Part shown: piece after piece, positions 1 through 6,568 of the stretch
How positions within the stretch are numbered: position 1 is the first letter of the stretch
How the letters are laid out: every line of letters begins with the position of its first letter
From: CAYPOY01 sp964412395
Lineage (GTDB): Bacteria; Chloroflexota; Anaerolineae; B4-G1
Assembly (NCBI GenBank): GCA_964412395.1
Contig: CAYPOY010000096.1
Span: forward strand, 1-16,275
DNA length: 16,275 bases
Direction of reading: 5' to 3'
Position numbers and translations under genes: made by a program
Notes under the pieces: generated by a model
Told to the model about the DNA's origin: nothing
The model's database searches: none
Seen by the model: the letters and a program-made list of their open reading frames with translations, nothing else

Positions 1-378
1 GGGCCAGGCGTTCTCAAAATTCCACCGTAATTTTGTCTCCCCAGATTTCCGCATCTCGATGGTGCCATTTCTGCGCGCCTGAATGATGTCTCCGTACGAA
101 GCTTGCATGAGCCAGTTATAGAGTTCTATATAGTTAGCAAACCCCCGCGTGAGAGTGATAGGCGAAAAGCTCGTCGCTCCCGGGATAAACAAAGTTGTGG
201 AGGCTCCAGTCGGAAACACGATATCATGCTTGATAACGCCAACCTCTATGTCTCCACCTTGAAGCCCGAGAAACACTCCCGTCAATTTGCCTTCGACCAT
301 AAGGTGAAAGTCACAATCAAGTAACTTTTCTCCATGCCACCCTATATCGCGAGCTTGATCCCGCTGCAACAACGCCAT
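1..378 (-). CDS. Second contractile-tail tube protein, 3' end cut by window edge
   Basis: An open frame of 126 codons runs from an ATG at 378 to the window edge without a stop; the C-terminus lies outside. A strong ribosome-binding site (GGAGGTGA, four bases upstream) fixes the start. The protein parallels the complete tube protein encoded just upstream: both have a GKL(S/T)GxF segment near the N-terminus, a Thr-Leu-(T/K)-R-G strand (ITLTRGF here, VSLKRGV in the paralogue) and an RWN(F/L)(E/D)NAWP block. This is the T4 gp19-like / Afp1-Afp5 family that stacks as hexameric rings to form the inner tube. Identity outside these blocks is low, so this is a divergent paralogue, not a recent duplicate. 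In eCIS such extra tube-like proteins often form the tube-baseplate junction; that role is inferred. It is followed in the operon by genes beyond the window. Confidence 0.85.
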   Translation of the reverse strand, partial: MALLQRDQARDIGWHGEKLLDCDFHLMVEGKLTGVFLGLQGGDIEVGVIKHDIVFPTGASTTLFIPGATSFSPITLTRGFANYIELYNWLMQASYGDIIQARRNGTIEMRKSGETKLRWNFENAWP

Positions 379-483
379 ATTCACCTCCTCGACCGTCCCG
401 CAAGCTCAAAGGTATAGCGCCCCGCTATGCGGCGAGCGCAGCGGCCGCCAGGGCACTTATCAGGTGGGTCTCCAGTCTTGTCT

Positions 484-517
484 GGACCTCGGAGGTCTGG
501 TGAGACCTCCGAGGTCC
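484..517. repeat. Perfect 15-bp inverted repeat between the two tube genes
   Basis: Left arm GGACCTCGGAGGTCT (484-498) and right arm AGACCTCCGAGGTCC (503-517) are exact reverse complements around the loop GGTG. Each arm is itself nearly palindromic about its central base. It begins 12 bases after the stop of the upstream tube gene (minus strand). No T-tract follows on the minus strand, so it is not a standard intrinsic terminator; a stable hairpin that protects the tube mRNA 3' end or attenuates read-through is plausible. It belongs to the family of 15-nt paired units also seen at 9438-9470 and 11823-11855. A smaller hairpin (ATAGCG, loop CCC, CGCTAT) lies at 414-428 in the same intergenic gap. 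Confidence 0.8.
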
Positions 518-529
518 TGTCCGATAGGC

Positions 530-976
530 TTATGACACGCGGGTCATTCCTTCGTGCACGATGGTGATCTCTTCCACCATGTAGTCCCCGCTGCCCGCGT
601 CCATGTCCGGGCCGGTGACCTTGCTTGGCCAGGCATTGTCAAGGTTCCAGCGCGCGATTTCCTCATTCGCCTGGTTATAGGCAATGATCGAGCAATTGGT
701 GCGGGCATCTTCTACCTTGCCCTCCACGATCTGCTGGCGCCAGTCCCAGACATCTATGCTGCTGGTGACACCGCGCTTGAGGCTGACCTCGGTCCAGGCC
801 AGACGGCCAGGGATCTTTTGGATGATGGTCTCTCCTGTGTCTGGATTGACAATCTTGTGCTCAACGACTTCGCTTTCTGAGCCGATGCCGCCAACCGTGG
901 TGAAAAAGCCACTGAGCTTCCCTTCGATCTCCAGGCCAAACTTGAATGCTACCAGGGGATCTTCGCGATCCGCCAT
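530..976 (-). CDS. eCIS/contractile tail tube protein (gp19-like)
   Basis: This complete 148-residue protein has the length and pattern of the phage T4 gp19-like tail tube family used by Afp, PVC and other extracellular contractile injection systems. Recognisable parts are the N-terminal DPLVAFKFGLEIEGKLSGFF, which starts the beta-barrel, the central LAWTEVSLKRGV, the DVWDWRQQIVEGK helix and the C-terminal NAWPSKVTGPDMDAG followed by VEEITIVHEG. The product would stack as hexamers inside the sheath and carry cargo in its lumen. The ATG is preceded by GGGAGGTGAG with three bases between. It follows the sheath gene by 44 bases on the same strand, the usual sheath-tube neighbourhood, and precedes a second tube gene. 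Confidence 0.95.
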   Translation of the reverse strand: MADREDPLVAFKFGLEIEGKLSGFFTTVGGIGSESEVVEHKIVNPDTGETIIQKIPGRLAWTEVSLKRGVTSSIDVWDWRQQIVEGKVEDARTNCSIIAYNQANEEIARWNLDNAWPSKVTGPDMDAGSGDYMVEEITIVHEGMTRVS

Positions 977-1020
977 AATCTCACCTCCCTAAAAATATCT
1001 GCGCCCGAGGATGAGCGATT

Positions 1021-2697
1021 TTATTCTGCACCAGGCCCGGCCCACTGGCTGATGCGGAAGATAACAAACTCGGCCGGTTTGACCGGGGCTAAACCAATCT
1101 CGATGATCAGTTGCCCCAGGTCACGCGTCTCGGGTGGGTTGAGCTCATCGTCACATTTGACGTAAAAAGCCTCGCCGGGGGTACTCCCAAACAGCGCGCC
1201 GGTGCGCCAGACGACTTTCAAGAAGGCGGTGACGTCTCGCCTGACTCGGGCCCACAGCTTGCGATCGTTGGGCTCAAAGACCACCCACTGGGTGCCACCC
1301 TCAACGGACTTTTCCACGAAGTTGAACAGCCGGCGCACGTTGATGTAACGCCAGGACGGATTGCTGGACAGAGTGCGTGCTCCCCAGACCCGGATACCCC
1401 GGCCGGGGAAGGCCCGGATGCAGTTGACGCCGTTGGGGTTCAAGGTGTCTTGTTCGCCCTTGGTGCTCTGATAAGCCAACCCGACAGCGCCTTGCACCAC
1501 CTCGTTGGCCGGCGCTTTGTGGACGCCGCGGGTGGCGTCATTACGCGCCCAGATACCGGCCATGTGCCCCGAAGGTGGGATGTTGATAGGTCGGTTGGTC
1601 GCCGGGTCCATAACCTGGATCCAGGGGTAATAAAGCGCCGCGTAGCTGGAGTCAAAGCCAGCCACATCCATGCGCCACTTCTTGATCTCCTGGGGGGTCA
1701 TGTCGGGAGGAGGATCGAGAATCGCGACCCTGTCTCCCAGCCGCTCGCAGTGGGCGATCATCATGGTCTGTACGCCCTTGATAGTGTCCAGTTCTACCTC
1801 CTGGCTGGGCATAGGCGACATCAGGTCTGGCACGCACACCATCGTCACGTCGTCCAGGGCCTCCAGACCCTCTACGCCGGTTCGGTCGGTCACTTTGCCC
1901 TGGAACTCCTGGCTGGTGGGCGCTGGCAGTTGCGCTGTTTTAATATTCAGAGGCTGCTCTTGCTTCTGAGGCCACAGCTTGGCCAGGGGCGCCCTCGTCT
2001 TTGGAGTCAAGATCTCGACAAAACGAGGCGCTTTGTTGTCTTTATAGGCCACGCGGACATTCTTTTGACCCTCTTCTACGACTTCGTGCAGAGTGATGTC
2101 TTTAACCACCTCCGCGGCTTTCCAGCCGCCGGTGATCTTTTCGCGCTCGACGACGAGGGTGAAGAATCCACCGCCGTCCTCGCCCACGCTCACTGGGGCC
2201 TCGTTGGCTGCTGGTTCACCGCTTTCCTCTTCTTTGGCCTTGCCTCTTGGTTTCTTGGCAGGAGGCGGTGCGGGGAGTTGAGCGTCCTCCACTTTCACCC
2301 GCAGGCGCAGGCCCTCAAAGCCCGCTTGCTTGGCCCTGACGATCAACTGGGGTTTTCCCTCGCTGTTGAGCAGCGCGGCCTGGGCCTTGGGGATGGTCCT
2401 GACGCTGACGACGTAGCAGCGCGTGCCGCCGTTCATAAAATAGCCATAAACGGCGTGGGACAGATAGGCCCCCGGCACGAATTCGCCATACCGTTCGACG
2501 TACTGGCTCCAGTTGGTGACCAATTGCGGCGCGTTGAGCAGGTCCTGGGTGATCAACTCGCCATCAATTTCCCGTGTGATTTCCGCTTTCTCGGTGAAAC
2601 CGACGAAAGCAGCCATAGCGGTACCGACCCCTTCAATGGGCTTGGGGCCGCGATCCACCTCTTCTACATAGACTCCGGGTGACAGATACTCAGGCAT
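1021..2697 (-). CDS. Contractile tail sheath protein
   Basis: This 558-residue sheath protein polymerises around the tube and contracts to drive it through a target membrane. The N-terminus (PEYLSPGVYVEEVDRGPKPIEGV, then TAMAAFVGFTEKA) is the classic sheath start, whose N-terminal strand links neighbouring subunits. The C-terminal part (about residues 420-558) carries NCIRAFPGRGIRVWGARTLS, WRYINVRRLFNFVEKSVE and a final strand region LGQLIIEIGLAPVKPAEFVIFRI, all conserved in the family. Residues about 140-177 are a Lys/Glu/Pro/Ala/Gly-rich low-complexity stretch in the variable, surface-exposed middle domain. An AAGGAGG site lies five bases before the ATG. DUF4255 lies upstream and the tube gene downstream. 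Only one sheath gene is visible; others could exist outside the window. Confidence 0.96.
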   Translation of the reverse strand: MPEYLSPGVYVEEVDRGPKPIEGVGTAMAAFVGFTEKAEITREIDGELITQDLLNAPQLVTNWSQYVERYGEFVPGAYLSHAVYGYFMNGGTRCYVVSVRTIPKAQAALLNSEGKPQLIVRAKQAGFEGLRLRVKVEDAQLPAPPPAKKPRGKAKEEESGEPAANEAPVSVGEDGGGFFTLVVEREKITGGWKAAEVVKDITLHEVVEEGQKNVRVAYKDNKAPRFVEILTPKTRAPLAKLWPQKQEQPLNIKTAQLPAPTSQEFQGKVTDRTGVEGLEALDDVTMVCVPDLMSPMPSQEVELDTIKGVQTMMIAHCERLGDRVAILDPPPDMTPQEIKKWRMDVAGFDSSYAALYYPWIQVMDPATNRPINIPPSGHMAGIWARNDATRGVHKAPANEVVQGAVGLAYQSTKGEQDTLNPNGVNCIRAFPGRGIRVWGARTLSSNPSWRYINVRRLFNFVEKSVEGGTQWVVFEPNDRKLWARVRRDVTAFLKVVWRTGALFGSTPGEAFYVKCDDELNPPETRDLGQLIIEIGLAPVKPAEFVIFRISQWAGPGAE

Positions 2698-2713
2698 CTA
2701 AACCTCCTTAAAA

Positions 2714-2755
2714 AATGAACAATGATCAATGACCAATGGTCAATGACCAATGAGC
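2714..2755. repeat. Tandem heptamer repeat, six units, upstream of sheath gene
   Basis: On the plus strand six consecutive heptamers fit AATGNNC (AATGAAC, AATGATC, AATGACC, AATGGTC, AATGACC, AATGAGC). On the minus (coding) strand they read as TTGNNCA units, including TTGGTCA twice, and end just before the sheath ribosome-binding site. TTGGTCA matches, from memory, the STRR2 short tandemly repeated repetitive sequence described in heterocystous cyanobacteria. Neighbouring units are mutually complementary (TGGTCA next to TGACCA), so the transcript can fold. The unit is not a multiple of three and lies outside coding sequence, so copy-number change would alter leader length only. Confidence 0.85.
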
Positions 2756-2862
2756 CGCCGGTCACAGACGGGCTGAAAGCAATCCGGTATGATTTGGCGC
2801 TTATTTTCTTCCCTTGTCCCTCCTTTCTTTCTGTCGCAGCATACAAAACGTAACATTACGCA

Positions 2863-2887
2863 TCACATTTCACATTTCACGTTTCAC
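2863..2887. repeat. Second heptamer-period tract at the end of the DUF4255 gene
   Basis: TCAC recurs exactly every seven bases at 2863, 2870, 2877 and 2884 on the plus strand (units like ATTTCAC and GTTTCAC). The last unit contains the TGA stop codon of the DUF4255 gene, so on the minus strand the tract begins at the stop and extends downstream. It differs in sequence from the tract at 2714-2755 but shares the 7-bp period. The 186-bp gap between the DUF4255 and sheath genes therefore has a heptamer tract at each end. Confidence 0.7.
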
Positions 2888-3729
2888 ACCTCCAACTCAT
2901 AATCCGGCGCGGGGACAGTGATCTTGTGGCGCTTTAGCGTGCGACCGTTAGAAGCCACCTCCAGCGTATAGTCACCGGCCCGCAGTTTACCGATGGTGAA
3001 CCGGCCTTCCTCCTCCTCTACCTGGAGGGGCACCTCCAGCCCCCGCTCGACCAGGGTCAGGCTGATCTCCTCCAGCGGCTCGTCCGTGTGTATGGTCCCG
3101 CCGATGGTCCAAAAGACCTCCCTCCCGGCCTCATCCACCAATTTCTGCAGCGCCGATGGTTCGGCGGCCTGACCTATTCGTAGCTCGCGGGTGCGCACCA
3201 GCGGGGTTATGAGCGGCAGGTAAGGATCAATCGCCATCGTCACCGTGAGTGCGATGGCCGGTCGCATCTCGTTATCCAGAGTTTTCCAGACATCGGCCAC
3301 GTTACGCAACTCCTCTTCTTGAGCTACTTTGATGGGGATTGGTGAGGGCTGATCCTGCAAGTTCTCCGGCAGCAGATCCTTGGGCAAATGGGGCTGACGG
3401 AAGAGGGCCATCAAGGTGCGCCCCAACAAGTTGTGTTCGTCGTCGGGATCGTTGGCCCAGGCGGTGATCATGTAGTGTAGATCGATCCGGGCCGGCGTGC
3501 GCCGCTGCGTCACTGTACCATCTGGATTGTGCTCGATCATCCACTGTTGCGAGGTGCGCAGCTTGAGGTTCTCCCGTATATCGTGCAGAAAGAGGTTCAG
3601 GGTAGGTCGGCTGAGCCGGGCCGTCCACTCGCGCGTGGGCTGATCAAACTTGATGTCCACTTCGCCGTTTTTGACGGGTATTTCGCGGATCAGTAACTGC
3701 CGCAGGGCCTCGTCCAGGTCATGAAACAT
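2884..3729 (-). CDS. DUF4255 (Pvc16 N-terminal) eCIS tail-terminator-like protein
   Basis: This 281-residue protein belongs to the DUF4255/Pvc16 family, a hallmark of eCIS loci; the Afp16/Pvc16 protein caps the tube and sheath and sets or stabilises length. Residues about 3-185 form the domain: FHDLDEALRQLLI at the start, then RPTLNLFLHDIRENLKLR, RIDLHYMITAWANDPDDEHNLLG and PAIALTVTMAIDPY. Residues about 205-272 look like a small carboxypeptidase-regulatory-like beta-sandwich (GRFTIGKLRAGDYTLEV), a C-terminal extension common in these proteins. The start is an ATG with AAGGAG about 11 bases upstream, somewhat far. The gene lies 62 bases after the DUF4157 gene and 186 bases before the sheath. 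Its stop codon is inside a heptamer repeat. Confidence 0.92.
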   Translation of the reverse strand: MFHDLDEALRQLLIREIPVKNGEVDIKFDQPTREWTARLSRPTLNLFLHDIRENLKLRTSQQWMIEHNPDGTVTQRRTPARIDLHYMITAWANDPDDEHNLLGRTLMALFRQPHLPKDLLPENLQDQPSPIPIKVAQEEELRNVADVWKTLDNEMRPAIALTVTMAIDPYLPLITPLVRTRELRIGQAAEPSALQKLVDEAGREVFWTIGGTIHTDEPLEEISLTLVERGLEVPLQVEEEEGRFTIGKLRAGDYTLEVASNGRTLKRHKITVPAPDYELEV

Positions 3730-3791
3730 ATTTCACCAACTCCTTCTGCGTCACGTCAGTGGTGCGCTTGCGCTTACTCTGTGCTTCGTTG

Positions 3792-5681
3792 TCACTTTAG
3801 CTTCAGCGCGAGATCCAATACCTGCGACTTGAGCTTCGAAAGCTCTTCCTGCAATGCCGATATCCGGTTCTCCGTCTGGGCTTGATTACCACCTGGGGCT
3901 TTGGTTTGTGGCTCGGTTTTTGTTTCTGGCCGCGGCAGCTTGCGCTGGGTGGGCGGTACGTAGCCGGAGCCGCGTCCCGGCAGACTGACTGTGCCTACGC
4001 TGGTCTTTGGCGTTTCGACTCCAACTCTAGCGTACTGGCGCGCGGTGCTTGGGTAATAGACGCCGCCCCGCAGGTACTTTAGCGTGGGCTTTGCCCCGGA
4101 GAGTTTGCCCTTAACCCAGGAGGAAAGGCCAGAGGCTTTCTCTTTCACACCGGAAAAGAACTTGGAGGTGCCTTCCTTGAACTTGCCCCAGCGTGTTAGT
4201 TGCGTTCCCATACCTTCTACGGTCTCTTCCTTCCCACGCAGACCCTTCAACCCCGCCAGTTCCTCTTGTCGCTCTTCTCTCTGCTTCTTATACCATTCTT
4301 TCTCCCACTCAGGCGGCTTCCACGCAGACCCAGGCGGAAGAACATGCCTAAGGCTTTCCTTCTGCTTTTTCAATGAACTTGCGGTTATCGGCTCCGAGGG
4401 CAACGGCGGGGGCTCGGGTATCGTCGATTCCTTCTTTCCCCTGAACCGGGAGAGGATACTGGAGAACACTCCGGGCTTCTTTTCCTCTTCTTCTGACTTT
4501 GGCTTTGGTGTCTTAAACTGCGGTGGTAACGGCGGCGGCGTCGGCCCCTTTTTTCTGTTCCTTATGTGAATGCGCGTAGAAGTCCTCATCTTGCCTATTT
4601 TTGCAGCGTCATCAGCTATTATTTTCTCCAGTTCAGGAAGCGCATTGTAATCATCTTCGTCGTAACCCTGACTCGTAAAAACTTCCTTAACATCATCCCA
4701 CGACCGTTGCACTACCCCCATTCCTTGGCTAAACGCAGGCTGCACCGGCAGTGACGTTGCCCTGTCAGTCGCGCCCGCAGCAGCCACGTTTCGCGCCCCC
4801 TGGTTGGCTTTCTGCTTGGATTGGTCGCGCGACTCGCCCAGAGCGAGTTGACCGCCGCTGGTACTGCCCCCTGTCTGCTGCACCACGTGTGTCAACTCGT
4901 GGGCCAGCAACCGTTTTCCGGCGCTGGAATTGGGGTCGTAGCGGCCTGGACCAAAGTAAACGTCGGTGGCGTGAGTAAAGGCCCGCGCCTTTAGATCCCG
5001 GTTCAACCGATCCGCCTCGCCATCCGTATGTACCCGCACCGCGCTAAAATCGGCTCCAAAGCGGGACTCCATGTCGGCGCGGGTCTCCTCAGGCAAGGGG
5101 CTGCCACTGCCTTTCAAACTGGCCAGGCGTCTCTCGACATCGGCGCTGGCCTGAAAGCCACCGTCCGCCCGGCGTCGCAGCAGGGGCTTCATCTGGAGCT
5201 CTTCTTCTTCCAACTCCTGCCGCTGAACCACACCGGTCTCCGGCTTTCCCTGTAATAGTTCCTCTTCCTCAGGTATTTCCGCGCGCTGCACCAGCGGCTT
5301 CATCTGGAGCTCTTCTTCCTCTTCTTCTTCCTGGCGTTGGACCTCACCCCCGGCCCCTCTCCTGCCAGGAGAGGGGAGTTGCATGCTCATGACCTGGTCC
5401 GCCACCCGGTCGGCTTCCTGCTCGTACCGATCCCCCACCGGGCCGACGACCAGCTTGGCCTGGACCAGCAGGCCCGAGACGGCCCGATTGCCGGCCGCGC
5501 CCTGCAAAGCCAGGATGGCCTCGGGCGAGGCCATGCCTGGGTTCTCTACCGCCCGCTGCAGCATGAGCAGATCGGTTTGCTGCGTCAGCGCGACCGGACT
5601 CCGATTAGTCACTTTGGGCGTTCGGCGCTTTTGCGCTGCTTCTTGCACTCCGCTTGAATTACGTCCTTGATGAGTCGGCAT
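3792..5681 (-). CDS. DUF4157 eCIS core protein with HELTH motif and long basic tail
   Basis: The 629-residue protein starts at the ATG at 5681, chosen because GAGGAGGA lies five bases upstream; an in-frame ATG at 5714 has no such site. Residues about 194-272 are a typical DUF4157 domain (METALLOPEPTIDASE-like zincin fold): PLPEETRADMESRFGADFS, VRVHTD, ATDVYFGPGRYDP, then HELTHVVQQ at 261-269 with the HExxH zinc motif. Before it are acidic EEEELQMKPL(V/L) repeats (about 118-170). After it is a disordered Pro/Lys-rich and basic region with helical stretches, ending in a coiled coil (about 603-628). DUF4157 proteins are frequent in eCIS loci and are linked to effectors and cargo. Whether this one is a protease, a cargo loader or a payload is not settled by the sequence. 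No recognised toxin domain was seen. Residues 102-114 come from an inserted palindromic repeat. Confidence 0.9.
   Translation of the reverse strand: MPTHQGRNSSGVQEAAQKRRTPKVTNRSPVALTQQTDLLMLQRAVENPGMASPEAILALQGAAGNRAVSGLLVQAKLVVGPVGDRYEQEADRVADQVMSMQLPSPGRRGAGGEVQRQEEEEEEELQMKPLVQRAEIPEEEELLQGKPETGVVQRQELEEEELQMKPLLRRRADGGFQASADVERRLASLKGSGSPLPEETRADMESRFGADFSAVRVHTDGEADRLNRDLKARAFTHATDVYFGPGRYDPNSSAGKRLLAHELTHVVQQTGGSTSGGQLALGESRDQSKQKANQGARNVAAAGATDRATSLPVQPAFSQGMGVVQRSWDDVKEVFTSQGYDEDDYNALPELEKIIADDAAKIGKMRTSTRIHIRNRKKGPTPPPLPPQFKTPKPKSEEEEKKPGVFSSILSRFRGKKESTIPEPPPLPSEPITASSLKKQKESLRHVLPPGSAWKPPEWEKEWYKKQREERQEELAGLKGLRGKEETVEGMGTQLTRWGKFKEGTSKFFSGVKEKASGLSSWVKGKLSGAKPTLKYLRGGVYYPSTARQYARVGVETPKTSVGTVSLPGRGSGYVPPTQRKLPRPETKTEPQTKAPGGNQAQTENRISALQEELSKLKSQVLDLALKLK
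5185..5318 (-). repeat. In-frame direct repeat encoding ELQMKPL modules
   Basis: The same 23 bases occur at 5185-5207 and 5296-5318, exactly 111 bases (37 codons) apart within the DUF4157 gene. They encode the EEEELQMKPL modules at about residues 120-130 and 158-167. The identity at DNA level suggests duplication or gene conversion of this acidic linker, common upstream of DUF4157 domains. The module length is a multiple of three, so expansion or contraction would keep the frame. Confidence 0.75.
5354..5376. repeat. Palindromic repeat inserted in frame in the DUF4157 gene
   Basis: CCCCTCTCCT (5354-5363) and AGGAGAGGGG (5367-5376) are exact reverse complements around the loop GCC, flanked by CACCCCCGG. 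On the minus strand this encodes LPSPGRRGAGGEV (residues about 102-114), and on the plus strand the DLTPGPSPARRGE-type peptide that marks a dispersed palindromic element in many Chloroflexota genomes (recalled, not searched). Placement in a linker between the N-terminal helical part and the acidic repeats explains why it is tolerated. Confidence 0.75.
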
Positions 5682-5763
5682 CGCTATCCTCCTCATTCTG
5701 TGATATGGCCACACGAACTATTCGTGGGCGATCCAAAGAATTGGTAAGTATCCATGGGACGGC

Positions 5764-5782
5764 CCAGAAACCCGGTTTCTGG
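5764..5782. repeat. Solo palindrome (9-1-9) in the DUF4157 leader
   Basis: CCAGAAACC, a central C, and GGTTTCTGG form a perfect 9-1-9 palindrome. The core AGAAACCCGGTTTCT (5766-5780) is a single 15-nt unit of the same kind as the paired units near 11689-11855, which share AGAAACC and GGTTTCT ends. It lies in the 344-bp gap between the LPETG protein and DUF4157 genes, about 80 bases upstream of the DUF4157 start, in its likely 5' leader. Apart from this repeat and the promoter at 5978-6006, nothing else is recognised in that gap. Confidence 0.65.
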
Positions 5783-5977
5783 CGCTCTGGGGGTATTGCA
5801 GGGCTGGCTACAGACGCTTCTCATAGGCCAATTACGTCAACGCGCTCTATGAAGAAGACTACGCGTTGCGAACGACGAATTGTGAATCTAGCGCGGCCAG
5901 ATTGAGGATATTCACGTTGGAGAGGAGACCGCCGTTCCTCCAACAAACCTCCCCCGCCCTGCGAAGCAACTGACTAT

Positions 5978-6006
5978 ATTATACACGAAAACTCTCACAC
6001 TTGCAA
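5978..6006 (-). promoter_or_regulatory. Sigma-70-like promoter for the DUF4157-sheath-tube genes
   Basis: On the minus strand TTGCAA (6006-6001) is followed after exactly 17 bases by the consensus TATAAT (5983-5978). It lies directly behind the stop of the LPETG protein gene (6026) and about 295 bases before the DUF4157 start. This would let the structural genes be expressed apart from the ATPase and membrane protein genes. No terminator is visible between the two parts, so read-through from the upstream promoter is also expected. Confidence 0.6.
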
Positions 6007-6025
6007 TACCCTAAAGCACAAGTGG

Positions 6026-6568
6026 TCACTCTCGCCATTCCTTTAAGCAGCGCCACAGCCAGGCCCAGCCCCAGCCAAAGAGCAGTATCGCCCCACCCAG
6101 TGCCCACAACGCGAAAGTCCAGCTTGCCCCTCCTCCGGTCTCCGGCAGCAAGTTGGCAGTAGGTGTTGGCGTTGGTGTCAGTTCAGGGGTTGGCGTCGCT
6201 TCCGGCGTCGGCGTCTGGGTCGGTGGAGGGGTATACGTGGGCATAGGCGTGTTGGTCGGAATTGGAGTCCGGGTTACCCTGGTCGGAGTAGGAGTGGCCT
6301 TGGAGAAGTTCTGCAGCTCGTTTGCGATACCTAGAAGAGCGCCAGATCGTGCAACGAGAGCACAGCTTACCAGCGCAGCGATAACAGCGATGACAAGGAT
6401 CCATACCGGAAGCCTGCGACGTTTTTCACGTGCTGTGCCAGTGCTCTCAGCCCCTTCTATTCTCGTCCCGCAGAAGAGACATAACTCGGCTTTGCCTCTG
6501 ATCTTTCTGCCGCAATGTGGACATTCCATATCCAGTGTGTTCCTGCCCTTCACGTTTTCACGCGTCAC
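6026..6568 (-). CDS. Zinc-ribbon membrane protein with Thr-Pro linker and LPETG tail
   Basis: The 180-residue protein (GTG start) has a zinc ribbon with CPHC at 16-19 and CLFC at 30-33, then KRRR and a transmembrane helix (about 53-75). A Thr/Pro-rich linker follows (about 91-138), then LPETGGG at 141-147, a second hydrophobic segment (about 149-172) and a tail with RCLKEWRE. LPETG plus hydrophobic stretch plus basic tail is the layout of a sortase cell-wall sorting signal; the charges put the zinc ribbon in the cytosol. The GTG overlaps the ATPase stop as GTGA, suggesting translational coupling. No good ribosome site precedes it, and an ATG at 6529 (MECPHCGRKI) is a credible alternative start. 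I know of no standard eCIS component with this architecture. An anchor or sensor tying the injection system to the envelope is a guess. Confidence 0.8.
   Translation of the reverse strand: MTRENVKGRNTLDMECPHCGRKIRGKAELCLFCGTRIEGAESTGTAREKRRRLPVWILVIAVIAALVSCALVARSGALLGIANELQNFSKATPTPTRVTRTPIPTNTPMPTYTPPPTQTPTPEATPTPELTPTPTPTANLLPETGGGASWTFALWALGGAILLFGWGWAWLWRCLKEWRE

Noticed and set aside
103..324. A 73-codon plus-strand frame at the left edge
   Set aside because: The opposite strand encodes the partial tube protein with a strong ribosome site and family motifs; this is its shadow.
1111..2682. A 523-codon open frame on the plus strand opposite the sheath gene
   Set aside because: It mirrors the GC-rich codon pattern of the sheath gene, has no recognisable domain and no good ribosome site; the sheath on the minus strand is unambiguous.
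2714..2887. CRISPR-like array from the repeated short units
   Set aside because: Units are contiguous 7-mers with no spacers, so this is a tandem repeat, not a CRISPR array; no cas gene is present.
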